Below are positions 1 to 7,968 of a stretch of 64,000 nt of DNA, one piece after another. The notes under the pieces were generated by a model that saw nothing but the letters and a program-made list of their open reading frames with translations, did not search any database and was not told the origin of the DNA. The stretch's first letter is position 1. Each line of letters starts with the position of its first letter. The translations under genes were made by a program, and so were the position numbers. The stretch is from the NCBI RefSeq assembly GCF_003350205.1, contig NZ_QLLC01000010.1, positions 1 to 64,000 of the forward strand. The letters are read 5' to 3'. The DNA comes from Brevundimonas bullata (GTDB taxonomy: Bacteria > Pseudomonadota > Alphaproteobacteria > Caulobacterales > Caulobacteraceae).

Positions 1-75
1 GCAATCTCCCCGTCAGAGACAGGGAATCACGATCCGCGAATAATGCAACGGTTCCTCAAGGGGAGAAGGAAGAGG

Positions 76-1080
76 TTACGCCCCCAGCAGCCGCGCCGCC
101 TTGGGGGCGAAGTAGGTGAGGACGCCGGAGGCGCCGGCGCGCTTGAAGGCGTGCAGGGTTTCCAGGATGGCGCGGTCTTCCTCCAGCCAGCCGTTGGCGA
201 TGGAGGCCTGCATCATCGCGTACTCGCCGGACACCTGATAGGCGAAGGTCGGGATCTTGAAGGTGTCGGACACCAGCCGAACGATGTCGAGATAGGGCAG
301 GCCCGGCTTGACGATCAGGGCGTCTGCGCCCTCGGAAATGTCCATCGCCACCTCGCGCAGCGCCTCGTCGGCGTTGGCGTAGTCCATCTGATAGGTCTTC
401 TTGTCGCCGGTCAGGGATTTTGAGGAGCCGACCGCGTCGCGATAGGGGCCGTAGAAGGCCGAGGCGTACTTGGCCGCATAGCTGATGATCAGGGTGTCGA
501 GCAGGCTGTTGGCCTCCAGCGCCTCGCGGATGGCCTGGACCCGGCCGTCCATCATGTCGGAGGGGGCCACGGCGTCGGCGCCGGCGTGGGCGTGGATGAA
601 GGCCTGTTCCACCAGACGTTCGATGCTGGCGTCGTTGAGGATGCGGCCGTTCTCCATGACGCCGTCGTGGCCGTGGTCGGTGTAGCAGTCCAGCGCCACG
701 TCGGTCATGACGCCGATCTCGGGCGAGGCGTCCTTGATGGCCTTGATGCAGTCGGGGATCAGGCCGTCCGGGTCGCTGGCGGCGGTGCCGACGCTGTCCT
801 TGATGGCGCCGTCCACGTTGGGGAAGAGGGCGATCATGGGGATGCCCAGGTCGCGGGCCTCGACGGCGGCCTTGGCGGCTTCTTTCGGCGACAGGCGGAA
901 GACGCCCGGCATGGAGGCGACCGGAACGCGGTCCTCGGCGCCGTCATGGACGATGATCGGCCAGATCAGGTCGGCGGGCGTCAGGGTCGTCTCGGCGACC
1001 AGCCGGCGTACCCAGGGCTGCGAGCGCAGGCGGCGCGGACGGGCGTAGGGGAAGGCGGCGGGGGCGAGGGGCAGGGTCAT
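76..1080 (-). CDS. hemB: delta-aminolevulinic acid dehydratase (porphobilinogen synthase)
   Basis: Condenses two 5-aminolevulinate molecules to porphobilinogen in cytosolic tetrapyrrole synthesis. The 334-residue product has the family length. Both Schiff-base lysine contexts are visible: the first in AAKYASAFYGPYRDAVG and the second in ALIVKPGLPYLDI. The metal region reads DVALDCYTDHGHDG, with Asp and Ala where zinc enzymes carry cysteines, so this is probably the magnesium-type enzyme (inference). The frame stays open upstream to 1227, but the ATG at 1080 starts the conserved MTLPLAP... region and the extra 49 residues look non-native. It appears to be a single-gene unit, separated from the next gene by about 390 nt that contain a repeat pair. 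Confidence 0.96.
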   Translation of the reverse strand: MTLPLAPAAFPYARPRRLRSQPWVRRLVAETTLTPADLIWPIIVHDGAEDRVPVASMPGVFRLSPKEAAKAAVEARDLGIPMIALFPNVDGAIKDSVGTAASDPDGLIPDCIKAIKDASPEIGVMTDVALDCYTDHGHDGVMENGRILNDASIERLVEQAFIHAHAGADAVAPSDMMDGRVQAIREALEANSLLDTLIISYAAKYASAFYGPYRDAVGSSKSLTGDKKTYQMDYANADEALREVAMDISEGADALIVKPGLPYLDIVRLVSDTFKIPTFAYQVSGEYAMMQASIANGWLEEDRAILETLHAFKRAGASGVLTYFAPKAARLLGA

Positions 1081-1467
1081 GAAGGGCTCATAGTCCGGTA
1101 GGCGGGGCAGGGAAACGGCCTTGGGGGTCGCATATCGGACGTCGGTCGAGAAAAAACAGAGTCCAATTCGTCTGAATCGTCTGAAATGGGTGCGCCGAGA
1201 GACGGTCGGCTTGTTCTTCTTTGACACGTCATTCTCGGCCTTGTGCCGAGAATCCAGAAACGCGAGGGGGATGGGGAAACTGGCGGGCAGACACTTACAG
1301 CGTCGAGTGTCTGGATCCCCGGGACAAGCCCGGGGATGACAATTTAGAAGAGCTTATCGCCTCGCTGCGTCAAAGTCGGACACGCTGCGGCGGGGTGACG
1401 TTTTGCGCGCGCTTGGATAAAAGCAGCACGAACGCCCCGTCAGAGGGCAGAGTCGGGAGTATAGATC
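1081..1467. other. 387-nt intergenic region
   Basis: This gap lies between the divergent hemB (minus) and acyl-CoA dehydrogenase (plus) genes. It must hold both promoters, but I cannot place either confidently. Its main content is the inverted pair of palindromic repeats described separately (1228-1342). I see no convincing small coding gene; the open frames crossing it have poor codon structure. Confidence 0.6.
1228..1342. repeat. inverted pair of short palindromic repeats (REP/BIME-like)
   Basis: Two units of about 31 bp face each other. The left unit (1228-1258) runs GTCATTCTCGG...CCAGA, and the right unit (about 1310-1340) runs TCTGGATCCCCGGG...ATGAC. The reverse complement of the left unit aligns with the right one at both ends (TCTGGAT ... 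ATGAC) and in the central ACAAG. Each unit is itself a palindrome, GG-(C)-TTGT/ACAAG-CC. They are 51 nt apart. This is the arrangement of bacterial interspersed palindromic elements. Whether it is repeated elsewhere in the genome cannot be seen here. Confidence 0.75.
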
Positions 1468-2607
1468 ATGGACTTCGCCCTCAACGACGACCAGCGCGCG
1501 ATTCAGGACGCGGCGCGGGCCTTCGCCGACGCCGAGTTGGCGCCGCATTCGGCCCGGTGGGACGAGGACAAGCATTTCCCTGTCGATGTGATGAAGTCGG
1601 CGGCCGAGATGGGCTTCTGCGGCATCTATACCGGCGAAGAGCACGGCGGCATGGCCCTGGGCCGGGTCGAGGCGGCGGTGATCTTCGAGGAGCTGTCGCG
1701 CGGGGACGTGGCGACGGCGGCCTTTATCTCGATCCACAACATGGCGACGTGGATGATCGACAAGTTCGGGTCTGACGACCTGCGGTCGCGCTTCGTTCCG
1801 TCGCTGATCGCGATGGACAAGATCGCCAGCTACTGCCTGACCGAGCCGGGTTCGGGGTCGGACGCGGCGGCGCTGCGGACCACGGCGGTGCGCGACGGCG
1901 ACCATTATGTGCTGAACGGGTCCAAGGCCTTTATCTCGGGCGCGGGGACGTCGGACGTCTATGTCGTCATGGTGCGGACGGGCGGCGAAGGGGCCAAGGG
2001 GATCAGCGCCGTGGTGGTCGAGGCGGGGACGCCCGGCCTGTCGTTCGGGGCGCAGGAAAAGAAGATGGGCTGGAACGCCCAGCCGACCGCCATCGTCAGC
2101 TTCGACGATTGCCGCATCCCGGTCGCTAACCTGCTGGGCGAAGAGGGCGCGGGCTTCAAATACGCCATGGCCGGTCTGGACGGGGGGCGGCTGAACATCG
2201 CCGCCTGCTCGCTGGGCGGGGCGCGGCTGGCGCTGGAGACGGCGCAGGCCTACGTCGCCACGCGCAAGCAGTTCGGGCAGGCCATCGGCCAGTTCCAGGC
2301 GCTGCAATTCCGACTGGCCGATATGGCGACGGACCTGGAGGCGGCGCGCCTGATGGTGCTGCGCGGGGCCTGGGCCATCGACAACGATCACCCGGAGAAG
2401 ACCAAGTGGTGCGCCATGGCCAAGCGCCTGGCCACCGACGCCTGTTTCCAGATCGCCGACGAGGCGCTGCAGATCCACGGCGGATACGGCTATCTGAAGG
2501 ACTATCCGCTGGAGCGGATCGTGCGCGACCTGCGGGTGCACCGCATTCTGGAAGGCACCAACGAAATCATGCGTGTCATCATCGCGCGGGAGCTGGCGCG
2601 AGGATGA
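1468..2607 (+). CDS. acyl-CoA dehydrogenase, probably isobutyryl-CoA dehydrogenase type
   Basis: FAD-dependent alpha,beta-dehydrogenation of an acyl-CoA. The 379 residues show the complete family: an N-terminal helical domain, the flavin-contacting segment CLTEPGSGSDAAALRT around residues 122-137, QIHGGYGYLKDYPLERIVRD near 336, and ILEGTNEIMR at about 360. The Glu of EGTNEI is the position of the catalytic base in this family. The downstream HIBCH-like hydrolase suggests valine catabolism, hence the isobutyryl-CoA assignment; short-chain or 2-methylbutyryl substrates remain possible. Its TGA overlaps the next ATG (ATGA), so translation is probably coupled. Confidence 0.93.
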   Translation: MDFALNDDQRAIQDAARAFADAELAPHSARWDEDKHFPVDVMKSAAEMGFCGIYTGEEHGGMALGRVEAAVIFEELSRGDVATAAFISIHNMATWMIDKFGSDDLRSRFVPSLIAMDKIASYCLTEPGSGSDAAALRTTAVRDGDHYVLNGSKAFISGAGTSDVYVVMVRTGGEGAKGISAVVVEAGTPGLSFGAQEKKMGWNAQPTAIVSFDDCRIPVANLLGEEGAGFKYAMAGLDGGRLNIAACSLGGARLALETAQAYVATRKQFGQAIGQFQALQFRLADMATDLEAARLMVLRGAWAIDNDHPEKTKWCAMAKRLATDACFQIADEALQIHGGYGYLKDYPLERIVRDLRVHRILEGTNEIMRVIIARELARG

Positions 2608-3056
2608 TTGGGGCTCGAGTGCCTTGGTCTTTGCTGGCTCTCGCCGTCTCGGGGCTTGTGGCCGGCGTTGGCCTACTCTTGAGCCTCGTCGTCATTCTGG
2701 CGCTCAGGGAAGGTAGTGGGACCGATCTGGTCTTTCAGGTCGAACGTGTCGCCTATCTGGTAAGCGGCATTTTGCAGGGCGGCTTGGTGGGAGTGCTGGT
2801 GATCGGGGTGGCTCGATGGCTGGGAAACCGCAGCCAGCGACCAGCTCGTCGTTTTTTGATCTTGGCCATGGCGCTGCCAGTCTTCCTCTTTCTCGCTCTC
2901 GCCTTTTCGTCTCTAGCGGTGAGTGGTGTGCATGGCTTGCCGTTGCTTGATCCGAGGCGATGGCTAGAGGCTCCTGCGTTTGCCCTGACCTTTTATGCGG
3001 CTGGCCTAGCCTACCTCGCCATCGCTAGGGCGAAAGTTTCACGGAACCACCAATGA
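2604..3056 (+). CDS. small hydrophobic membrane protein wedged between two catabolic genes
   Basis: This 150-residue protein has about four membrane-spanning stretches: roughly residues 8-34, 50-70, 83-105 and 125-145, separated by short charged loops (RWLGNRSQRPARR). I recognise no family. Its ATG overlaps the stop of the acyl-CoA dehydrogenase gene, and its own stop overlaps the ATG of the next gene (ATGA at 3053), so it is positioned as part of a three-gene operon. Its base composition looks less GC-biased than its neighbours (for example CTTGGTCTTTGCTGGC), which hints at later insertion. No function is proposed. Confidence 0.75.
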   Translation: MIGARVPWSLLALAVSGLVAGVGLLLSLVVILALREGSGTDLVFQVERVAYLVSGILQGGLVGVLVIGVARWLGNRSQRPARRFLILAMALPVFLFLALAFSSLAVSGVHGLPLLDPRRWLEAPAFALTFYAAGLAYLAIARAKVSRNHQ

Positions 3057-4102
3057 CCATCGAACCCGAAGTCATCACCTGCGTCGAAGGCGGCGTCGGT
3101 CGCATCACCCTGAACCGGCCCAAGGCGATCCATGCGCTGAACCGGGGCATGTGCGAGGCGATGATCGAGGCGTTGCTGGACTGGCGCGGCGATGACGCCG
3201 TGAAATCTGTGCTGATCGACCATGCGGGCGAGCGCGGCTTCTGCGCCGGAGGCGACATCCGCATGATCGCCGAGAGCGGGGCGGGGGATGCGTCGGAGGC
3301 CAGGGCCTTCTTCAAGACCGAGTATCAGCTGAACCATCTGATGTTCGAATACCCCAAGCCGATCACGGCCATCGTCGACGGCATCGTCATGGGCGGCGGC
3401 GTGGGGATCAGCGAGCCGGCGGATATCCGCATCGCCACGGAACGCACCACCTACGCCATGCCGGAGACGGGCATCGGCCTGTTCCCCGACGTGGGCGGGG
3501 GCTGGTTCCTGTCGCGCCTGCCGGGGCAGACGGGGGTCTGGCTGGCGCTGACGGGGGCGCGGCTGAAGGCGGCGGATACGGTGGCCCTGGGCATCCACAC
3601 CCATTTCGTCGAGAGCGGCACGACGGCGGCCTTGAAGGACGAACTTCTCGCCAATCCGTCTGATCCCAAGGCCGTGGCCGACCGCGTGTCGGGCGAGGCC
3701 GGGCCGGCGCCGCTGGACGCCCACCGCGAGGCCATTGATCGGCTGTTCGCCTTTGACACGGTCGAGGACATCTTCGCCGCGCTGGAAGGCGATGGCTCGG
3801 ACTGGGCGCTGAAGCAGCTTGAGACGCTGAAGACCAAGTCGCCGCAGTCGCTGAAGGTCAGCCTGCGCCAGATCCGCACGGGCGCGACGCTGGCCACCTT
3901 CGCCGAGAACATGGCGATGGAATATGCGCTGGGCGGCCGGGTGGTGCGCACCCACGACTTCCAGGAAGGCGTGCGCGCCGTCATCGTCGACAAGGACAAT
4001 GCGCCGCAGTGGTCGCCCGCCGACCTGTCGGGCGTCAGCGACGCCGGCCTGGACGCGCTGTTTGCGCCTCTGCCCGCCGACGAGGCCTGGTCGCCGCTCT
4101 GA
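3053..4102 (+). CDS. enoyl-CoA hydratase/isomerase family, 3-hydroxyisobutyryl-CoA hydrolase-like
   Basis: This 349-residue crotonase-fold protein carries the HIBCH hallmarks: an oxyanion-hole segment GERGFCAGGDIRM at about residues 59-71, a long GGGVGIS...FAMPE-type segment, and IGLFPDVGGGWFLSRLPG at about 141-158, followed by the extended C-terminal ECH_2 region. Expected reaction: hydrolysis of 3-hydroxyisobutyryl-CoA in valine breakdown. It is translationally coupled to the preceding membrane protein. Simple enoyl-CoA hydratases are shorter (about 260 residues), so length supports HIBCH. A general 3-hydroxyacyl-CoA hydrolase role is the alternative. Confidence 0.9.
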   Translation: MTIEPEVITCVEGGVGRITLNRPKAIHALNRGMCEAMIEALLDWRGDDAVKSVLIDHAGERGFCAGGDIRMIAESGAGDASEARAFFKTEYQLNHLMFEYPKPITAIVDGIVMGGGVGISEPADIRIATERTTYAMPETGIGLFPDVGGGWFLSRLPGQTGVWLALTGARLKAADTVALGIHTHFVESGTTAALKDELLANPSDPKAVADRVSGEAGPAPLDAHREAIDRLFAFDTVEDIFAALEGDGSDWALKQLETLKTKSPQSLKVSLRQIRTGATLATFAENMAMEYALGGRVVRTHDFQEGVRAVIVDKDNAPQWSPADLSGVSDAGLDALFAPLPADEAWSPL

Positions 4103-4127
4103 AAACGGCGCTGCGGCGCAACATTTG

Positions 4128-4156
4128 TTGTTCCAAGTCGCCTTGAGAGCTATCTA
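4128..4156 (+). promoter_or_regulatory. Caulobacter-type sigma-73 promoter of the DAHP synthase gene, possibly leaderless
   Basis: TTGTTCC at 4128-4134, a 14-nt spacer, and GCTATCTA at 4149-4156 fit the Caulobacter pattern TTGACGS-N10-14-GCTANAWC. The start codon at 4163 lies only 7 nt beyond the -10 box, and no Shine-Dalgarno sequence is present (ctaggcgaaATG). Transcription may therefore begin at or next to the A of the ATG. Confidence 0.5.
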
Positions 4157-4162
4157 GGCGAA

Positions 4163-5533
4163 ATGAGTAAGCGCTGGACCCCTGAATCCTGGAGAAACAA
4201 GCCTGTCGTGCATATGCCGACGGACTATCCTGACATGGCCGAACTGGCCCGTGTCGAAGACGAGCTGCGGGCCATGCCGCCCCTGGTGTTTGCCGGCGAG
4301 GCCCGCAAACTGACCCAGCATCTCGCACAGGTGGAGGCGGGCAACGCCTTCCTGCTTCAGGGCGGCGACTGCGCCGAGAGCTTTAAGGAGTTCTCGACCG
4401 ACAACATCCGCGACACCTTCCGCCTGATCTTGCAGATGGCGGTGGTGCTGACCTTCGCCGGGCGCAAGCCGGTGGTGAAGGTGGGCCGTATCGCCGGTCA
4501 GTTCGCCAAGCCGCGTTCGTCGCCGCTGGAAGAAATCGGCGGCGTCGAGCTGCCGTCCTATCGCGGCGACATCATCAACGGCATGGGCTTCACGCCCGAA
4601 GAGCGCGTGCCCGATCCGCAGCGCCTGCTGAAGGCCTATAACCAGTCGGCCTCGACGCTGAACCTGCTGCGCGCTTTTGCGGGCGGCGGCTATGCCGACC
4701 TGTACAACATCCACCGCTGGACCCTGGGCTTCGCCGACAACGGCGCGGGGGCGGCCTATCGCGAGCTGGCCGACAAGATCACCGAGGCCCTGGCCTTCAT
4801 GGAGGCGGTCGGCGTCACGCCCGAGACGCATCCCGACCTGTCGCGCGTCGAGGTCTTCACCAGCCACGAGGCCTTGCTGCTGAACGTCGAGAGCGCCCTG
4901 ACGCGTCTGGAAGGTTCGACCGGCGAATGGTTCGACACCTCGGCCCATATGCTGTGGATCGGCGAGCGCACCCGTCAGCTGGACGGGGCGCACATCGAGT
5001 TCATGCGCGGCATCTCGAACCCCATCGGCGTCAAGTGCGGACCGACCATGACGGCGGAAGACATCCTGCCGCTGATCGACGCCCTGAACCCGAACAATAT
5101 TCCGGGCCGTCTGACCCTGATCGGCCGCTTCGGTCACGACAAGGTCGGCGACCGTCTGCCGGCCCTGATGCGGGCGGTGAAGGCCGAGGGCAAGCGCGTC
5201 ATCTGGTCGATCGACCCGATGCACGGCAATACGCTGAAGGCCGCCAACGGCTACAAGACCCGGCCATTCGACCGCGTCATGGGCGAGGTCCGCACCTTCA
5301 TCGACGTGGCGGAGGCCGAGGGCGTTCACCCCGGCGGCGTTCACCTGGAGATGACCGGCCAGAACGTCACCGAGTGCATCGGCGGCGCCCAGCCTGTGAC
5401 CGAGGACGAGCTGTCGAGCCGCTATCACACCCACTGCGATCCGCGTCTGAATGCGGATCAGGCGCTGGAACTGGCCTTCCTGGTGGCGGAACGTCTCAAG
5501 GCCGGGCGTCAGGCCCGCGCCGAGGCCGCGTGA
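4163..5533 (+). CDS. aroG: class II 3-deoxy-7-phosphoheptulonate (DAHP) synthase
   Basis: First shikimate-pathway step: phosphoenolpyruvate plus erythrose 4-phosphate to DAHP. The 456 residues match the plant/mycobacterial class II family, with the start [30 protein letters not shown] near residue 67, [14 protein letters not shown] near 107, the C-terminal [10 protein letters not shown] at about 350, and [18 protein letters not shown] near 392. Cys in GGDCAES, His in DPMHGN, and Glu/Asp in the last segment are the usual metal ligands. The stop overlaps the GTG start of the prephenate dehydratase gene, so the two are coupled. The preceding promoter leaves almost no leader. Confidence 0.95.
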   Translation: MSKRWTPESWRNKPVVHMPTDYPDMAELARVEDELRAMPPLVFAGEARKLTQHLAQVEAGNAFLLQGGDCAESFKEFSTDNIRDTFRLILQMAVVLTFAGRKPVVKVGRIAGQFAKPRSSPLEEIGGVELPSYRGDIINGMGFTPEERVPDPQRLLKAYNQSASTLNLLRAFAGGGYADLYNIHRWTLGFADNGAGAAYRELADKITEALAFMEAVGVTPETHPDLSRVEVFTSHEALLLNVESALTRLEGSTGEWFDTSAHMLWIGERTRQLDGAHIEFMRGISNPIGVKCGPTMTAEDILPLIDALNPNNIPGRLTLIGRFGHDKVGDRLPALMRAVKAEGKRVIWSIDPMHGNTLKAANGYKTRPFDRVMGEVRTFIDVAEAEGVHPGGVHLEMTGQNVTECIGGAQPVTEDELSSRYHTHCDPRLNADQALELAFLVAERLKAGRQARAEAA

Positions 5534-6102
5534 CCTCGGCGGTCGAAAACGAAGGCTCGGGCTGCGTCGCCTATCAGGGCGCGCCCGGCGCCTTCAGCCA
5601 TGAAGCCTGCCTCGACCTGCGCCCGTGGGACGAGGCGGTCGGGTTCGAGACCTTCCAGGGGGCGATTGACGCCCTGTTGTCCGGCCAGTGCCAGTTTGCG
5701 CTGATCCCGGTCGAAAACTCGACCATCGGCACGGTCGAGCCCGCCGCCAGTCTGGTGCGCGAGGCGGGGCTGGTCGTGGTCAGCGAGGCATGGCGGCCGA
5801 TTCGGCTGGCCTTGCTGGGTCTGCCCGAGGCGCGGCTGTCGGACATCAGGACGGCGGAGAGCCATCCGGTCGCCTTGCAGCAATGCTCCAAGGCGCTGGG
5901 CGAGCTGAAGATCGCCTCGGTCGAGGTCTTTGACACGGGCGGCGCCGCCGCTGCGGTGGCCGAAGCTGGTGATCTGACCCGCGCGGCTGTCGCGCCTGCA
6001 CGCGCCGCCGAGGTTTATGGCCTGTCGGTTCTGCGCAACGATTTGCAGGATTTCAGCGACAATCGGACGCGATTTGTCCTCCTCAGTGCGCTTGGGGCTT
6101 GA
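5530..6102 (+). CDS. pheA: prephenate dehydratase, catalytic domain only (no ACT domain)
   Basis: Converts prephenate to phenylpyruvate in phenylalanine synthesis. GTG start at 5530 overlaps the DAHP synthase stop (GTGA). The 190-residue product shows the PDT domain: [15 protein letters not shown] near residue 13, [17 protein letters not shown] near 61, an [10 protein letters not shown] segment near 112, and a final [14 protein letters not shown] that matches the conserved TRF end of the PDT fold. Translation stops immediately afterwards, and the about 80-residue ACT domain that binds phenylalanine in most PheA proteins is absent. The next bases in all plus frames do not encode one. Feedback control may be lost or located elsewhere. 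Confidence 0.9.
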   Translation: MTSAVENEGSGCVAYQGAPGAFSHEACLDLRPWDEAVGFETFQGAIDALLSGQCQFALIPVENSTIGTVEPAASLVREAGLVVVSEAWRPIRLALLGLPEARLSDIRTAESHPVALQQCSKALGELKIASVEVFDTGGAAAAVAEAGDLTRAAVAPARAAEVYGLSVLRNDLQDFSDNRTRFVLLSALGA

Positions 6103-6170
6103 CCGCGCATAGAGTTTGCGCGCTTAAGAAGGGATCGGATCGACCCTGATCCTGAAACCGGACCGGATTC

Positions 6171-6272
6171 ATGTCCTCGCTGCGCGCACAACTGACCCTT
6201 GAAACCACCACGCGCGCGGTGGCCGGCTTTTATTTTGGCTACGGCTATTACGGCTTTCGATACGCCGGCTGA
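6171..6272 (+). CDS. candidate Phe/Tyr-rich leader peptide upstream of chorismate mutase
   Basis: A 33-codon ORF begins at the ATG of 6171 and ends at TGA 6270-6272, about 115 nt before the chorismate mutase ATG. Its end carries FYFGYGYYGFRYAG, with 8 aromatic residues in a 12-residue stretch. All three Phe codons are TTT, and Tyr uses both TAT and TAC, unusual in such GC-rich DNA where TTC and TAC dominate. A run of the pathway end products in a short peptide ahead of a biosynthetic gene is the signature of translation-coupled attenuation (as in E. coli pheL). The ribosome-binding site is weak (a GGA a few bases upstream). Confidence 0.6.
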   Translation: MSSLRAQLTLETTTRAVAGFYFGYGYYGFRYAG

Positions 6273-6331
6273 GGCGTCGAGTTTTTCCAAACTCTGACTG
6301 TCTCACCGGCGACCGCTCTGACGCAGAGCGG
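6263..6331 (+). promoter_or_regulatory. overlapping RNA hairpins after the Phe/Tyr leader ORF (putative attenuator)
   Basis: Three pairings are visible. CGCCGG (6263-6268, inside the last leader codons) pairs with CCGGCG (6306-6311). GAGTTT (6279-6284) pairs with AAACTC (6289-6294) and nests inside the first. CCGCTCT (6313-6319) pairs with AGAGCGG (6325-6331) immediately downstream. A ribosome at the end of the leader would cover the 6263-6268 arm. No classical U-tract follows the last stem, so a Rho-dependent or translational mechanism is as likely as an intrinsic terminator. Confidence 0.4.
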
Positions 6332-6387
6332 CGACGCGATCACACGCATCACCCCCATCGAAATTCGAATGCCGAAAGCCCAATCCC

Positions 6388-7149
6388 ATGCCCAATTCTA
6401 ATATCCAGCAAGTCTGGCCCGCTGAATCCGTCGAGCTGAGCCCCGAGCAGAAGGCGCTGGCCGCTCTGCGCGCCGAGATCGACAGCCTGGACGACCAGAT
6501 CCTTGAACTGTTCGAGCGCCGTCTGGCCGTCGCCGCCCAGGTGGGCAAGGCCAAGGATGCGCCGACGGGCCCGCACACCAAGCTGCGTCCCGACCGCGAA
6601 CAGGCCGTTCAGGCTCGCGTCCTGAAGCAGTGCGAGCCTGAAAACCGCGAGGCGGTCGAGCACCTGTGGCGCGAGATCGTCGGCTGGGGCCTGGCCCGTC
6701 AGGGTCGGCTGCAGGTCCATGTCTGGGCCCCCATCGACCCGGCCAAGGCTGTGGACGGCGCCCGTCTGCGTTTCGGCGCCGCCGCCGACATCAAGCTGGT
6801 CCGCGACCCGCAGGCCGCGCTGGCGCACGCCGCCGAGGGGCATGGCGTGGCCGTGCTGTCGATCAATACCGATGACGCCTGGTGGATGGGCCTGCGTCGC
6901 GAATGGTCGATGCTGAGCGTCTTCGACGGCTACGGCGGCGAAACCCCGACCTCGCTGGCCGTGGGCAAGATCGATCCGCCGGCTCTGCCGACGGGCCGTC
7001 GGGTGGTGGTGACGGTCGGCGGCGACGCCGGCGACGGCTCGGGCGCGCGGCGCTGGGGCCTGAACACCAACCACGGCTGGACCCTGGCCCTGACCGACGC
7101 CGACGTGGCGCCGGGCGACGTGGAAGGCTGCGTCGGCGCCATCGGCTGA
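6388..7149 (+). CDS. chorismate mutase (AroQ type) with a long uncharacterised C-terminal region
   Basis: Rearranges chorismate to prephenate. Residues about 22-105 form the helical AroQ domain: LRAEIDSLDDQILELFERR, AAQVGKAK, LRPDREQAVQARVLKQ, and an EHLWREIVGWGL helix. The Arg and Lys positions typical of the active site are present. Residues about 105-253 (VHVWAPIDPAKAVDGARLRF...) are not part of AroQ and I cannot assign them. They contain a hydrophobic alternating pattern and the segment GVAVLSINTDDAWWMGLRREW. Full length is 253 residues, against about 90-110 for a lone AroQ. It lies just downstream of the Phe/Tyr leader ORF. Confidence 0.85.
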   Translation: MPNSNIQQVWPAESVELSPEQKALAALRAEIDSLDDQILELFERRLAVAAQVGKAKDAPTGPHTKLRPDREQAVQARVLKQCEPENREAVEHLWREIVGWGLARQGRLQVHVWAPIDPAKAVDGARLRFGAAADIKLVRDPQAALAHAAEGHGVAVLSINTDDAWWMGLRREWSMLSVFDGYGGETPTSLAVGKIDPPALPTGRRVVVTVGGDAGDGSGARRWGLNTNHGWTLALTDADVAPGDVEGCVGAIG

Positions 7150-7230
7150 TCGCCATAAAAGGGAAGGTGTGAACGGGCGTTAAGCCTGTTCCTCAACCCT
7201 GTCTCAAAGAGCGGCGTCCACTGTGGCGGC

Positions 7231-7872
7231 ATGAACGCTTCCGTCATCCTGCGGTTCGGATCGGTCGGCGCCCTCGCGGCGCTGCTGTCCGGCTGCGGCA
7301 TGGCGGAGGCCGATCCCCACCGTTTCGAGGGCGTGGCGGACCAGATCGCGGCCATTCCTCTGACAAGCGAGGCTGAGCCAGCGAGGGCAGCTGCCGCTTC
7401 GCGCAAGGACGATGAGCCGGCGCGGCGTCCGCTCAAGGTCGAGCTTCTGACCCCGCATCAGCTGTGGGACGCCCGCGACGGGCTGACGAGCAAGGCGGCG
7501 GCTGTCCTGCCGGCCCTGCCGCCGGTGTTTATTGACCCTGAAGCGCCGCCCGCCGTGCAGGCGGCGCAGCAACAGCAGACATCCAAGTCGCCACGGGCCG
7601 TCGCGGTCGCCGCCGCTGCGCCCGCCGTGCTAATCCAGCTGGGCGCCTATGCCAGCCAGGCCTCGGCCCAGGCGGCATGGGAGCGTCTGGGGCAGGGCAG
7701 CCACGGCCTGAGCCCGGTGTTCGAGCCGGTCGAGGTCAAGGGGCAGCGCCTGGTTCGGCTGAAGGTCCGGGCCGGATCGGCACAGGCTAAGGCGCTGTGC
7801 GAACGCGCGGCGGCGTCCGATCCCTGGTGCGTCCGGGCCGCAGAGGCGGCGTCGTCCACAGGCGCGGCTTAA
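7231..7872 (+). CDS. SPOR-domain lipoprotein
   Basis: This 213-residue protein opens with a signal peptide and lipobox (ALLSGCGMAEA, Cys at about 23), so it is probably lipid-anchored in the cell envelope. A low-complexity Ala/Gln middle leads to a C-terminal SPOR-like domain from about residue 130 (VLIQLGAYASQASAQAAWERL ... VKGQRLVRLKVRAGS). SPOR domains bind denuded peptidoglycan at division sites. Its position directly before mipZ fits a division-related role, but that is inference from context. Confidence 0.8.
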   Translation: MNASVILRFGSVGALAALLSGCGMAEADPHRFEGVADQIAAIPLTSEAEPARAAAASRKDDEPARRPLKVELLTPHQLWDARDGLTSKAAAVLPALPPVFIDPEAPPAVQAAQQQQTSKSPRAVAVAAAAPAVLIQLGAYASQASAQAAWERLGQGSHGLSPVFEPVEVKGQRLVRLKVRAGSAQAKALCERAAASDPWCVRAAEAASSTGAA

Positions 7873-7879
7873 GGTTTCG

Positions 7880-7909
7880 TTGACGACTGACGTCCTTGGC
7901 CCGATCTAG
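7880..7909 (+). promoter_or_regulatory. possible promoter of mipZ
   Basis: TTGACGA at 7880-7886 and CGATCTAG at 7902-7909, 15 nt apart, loosely follow the Caulobacter housekeeping form. The -10 element matches poorly and the spacer is one base over the usual range, so this is tentative. Confidence 0.3.
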
Positions 7910-7968
7910 GGGTCCAGGGGCGGGCTGCGAACGGTTGAGTCGCGACCGTCGAAACATCGGGACTCATC

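Noticed and set aside
1081..1227. N-terminal extension of hemB to 1227.
   Set aside because: The extra 49 residues are unlike the family, and ATG 1080 gives the conserved start.
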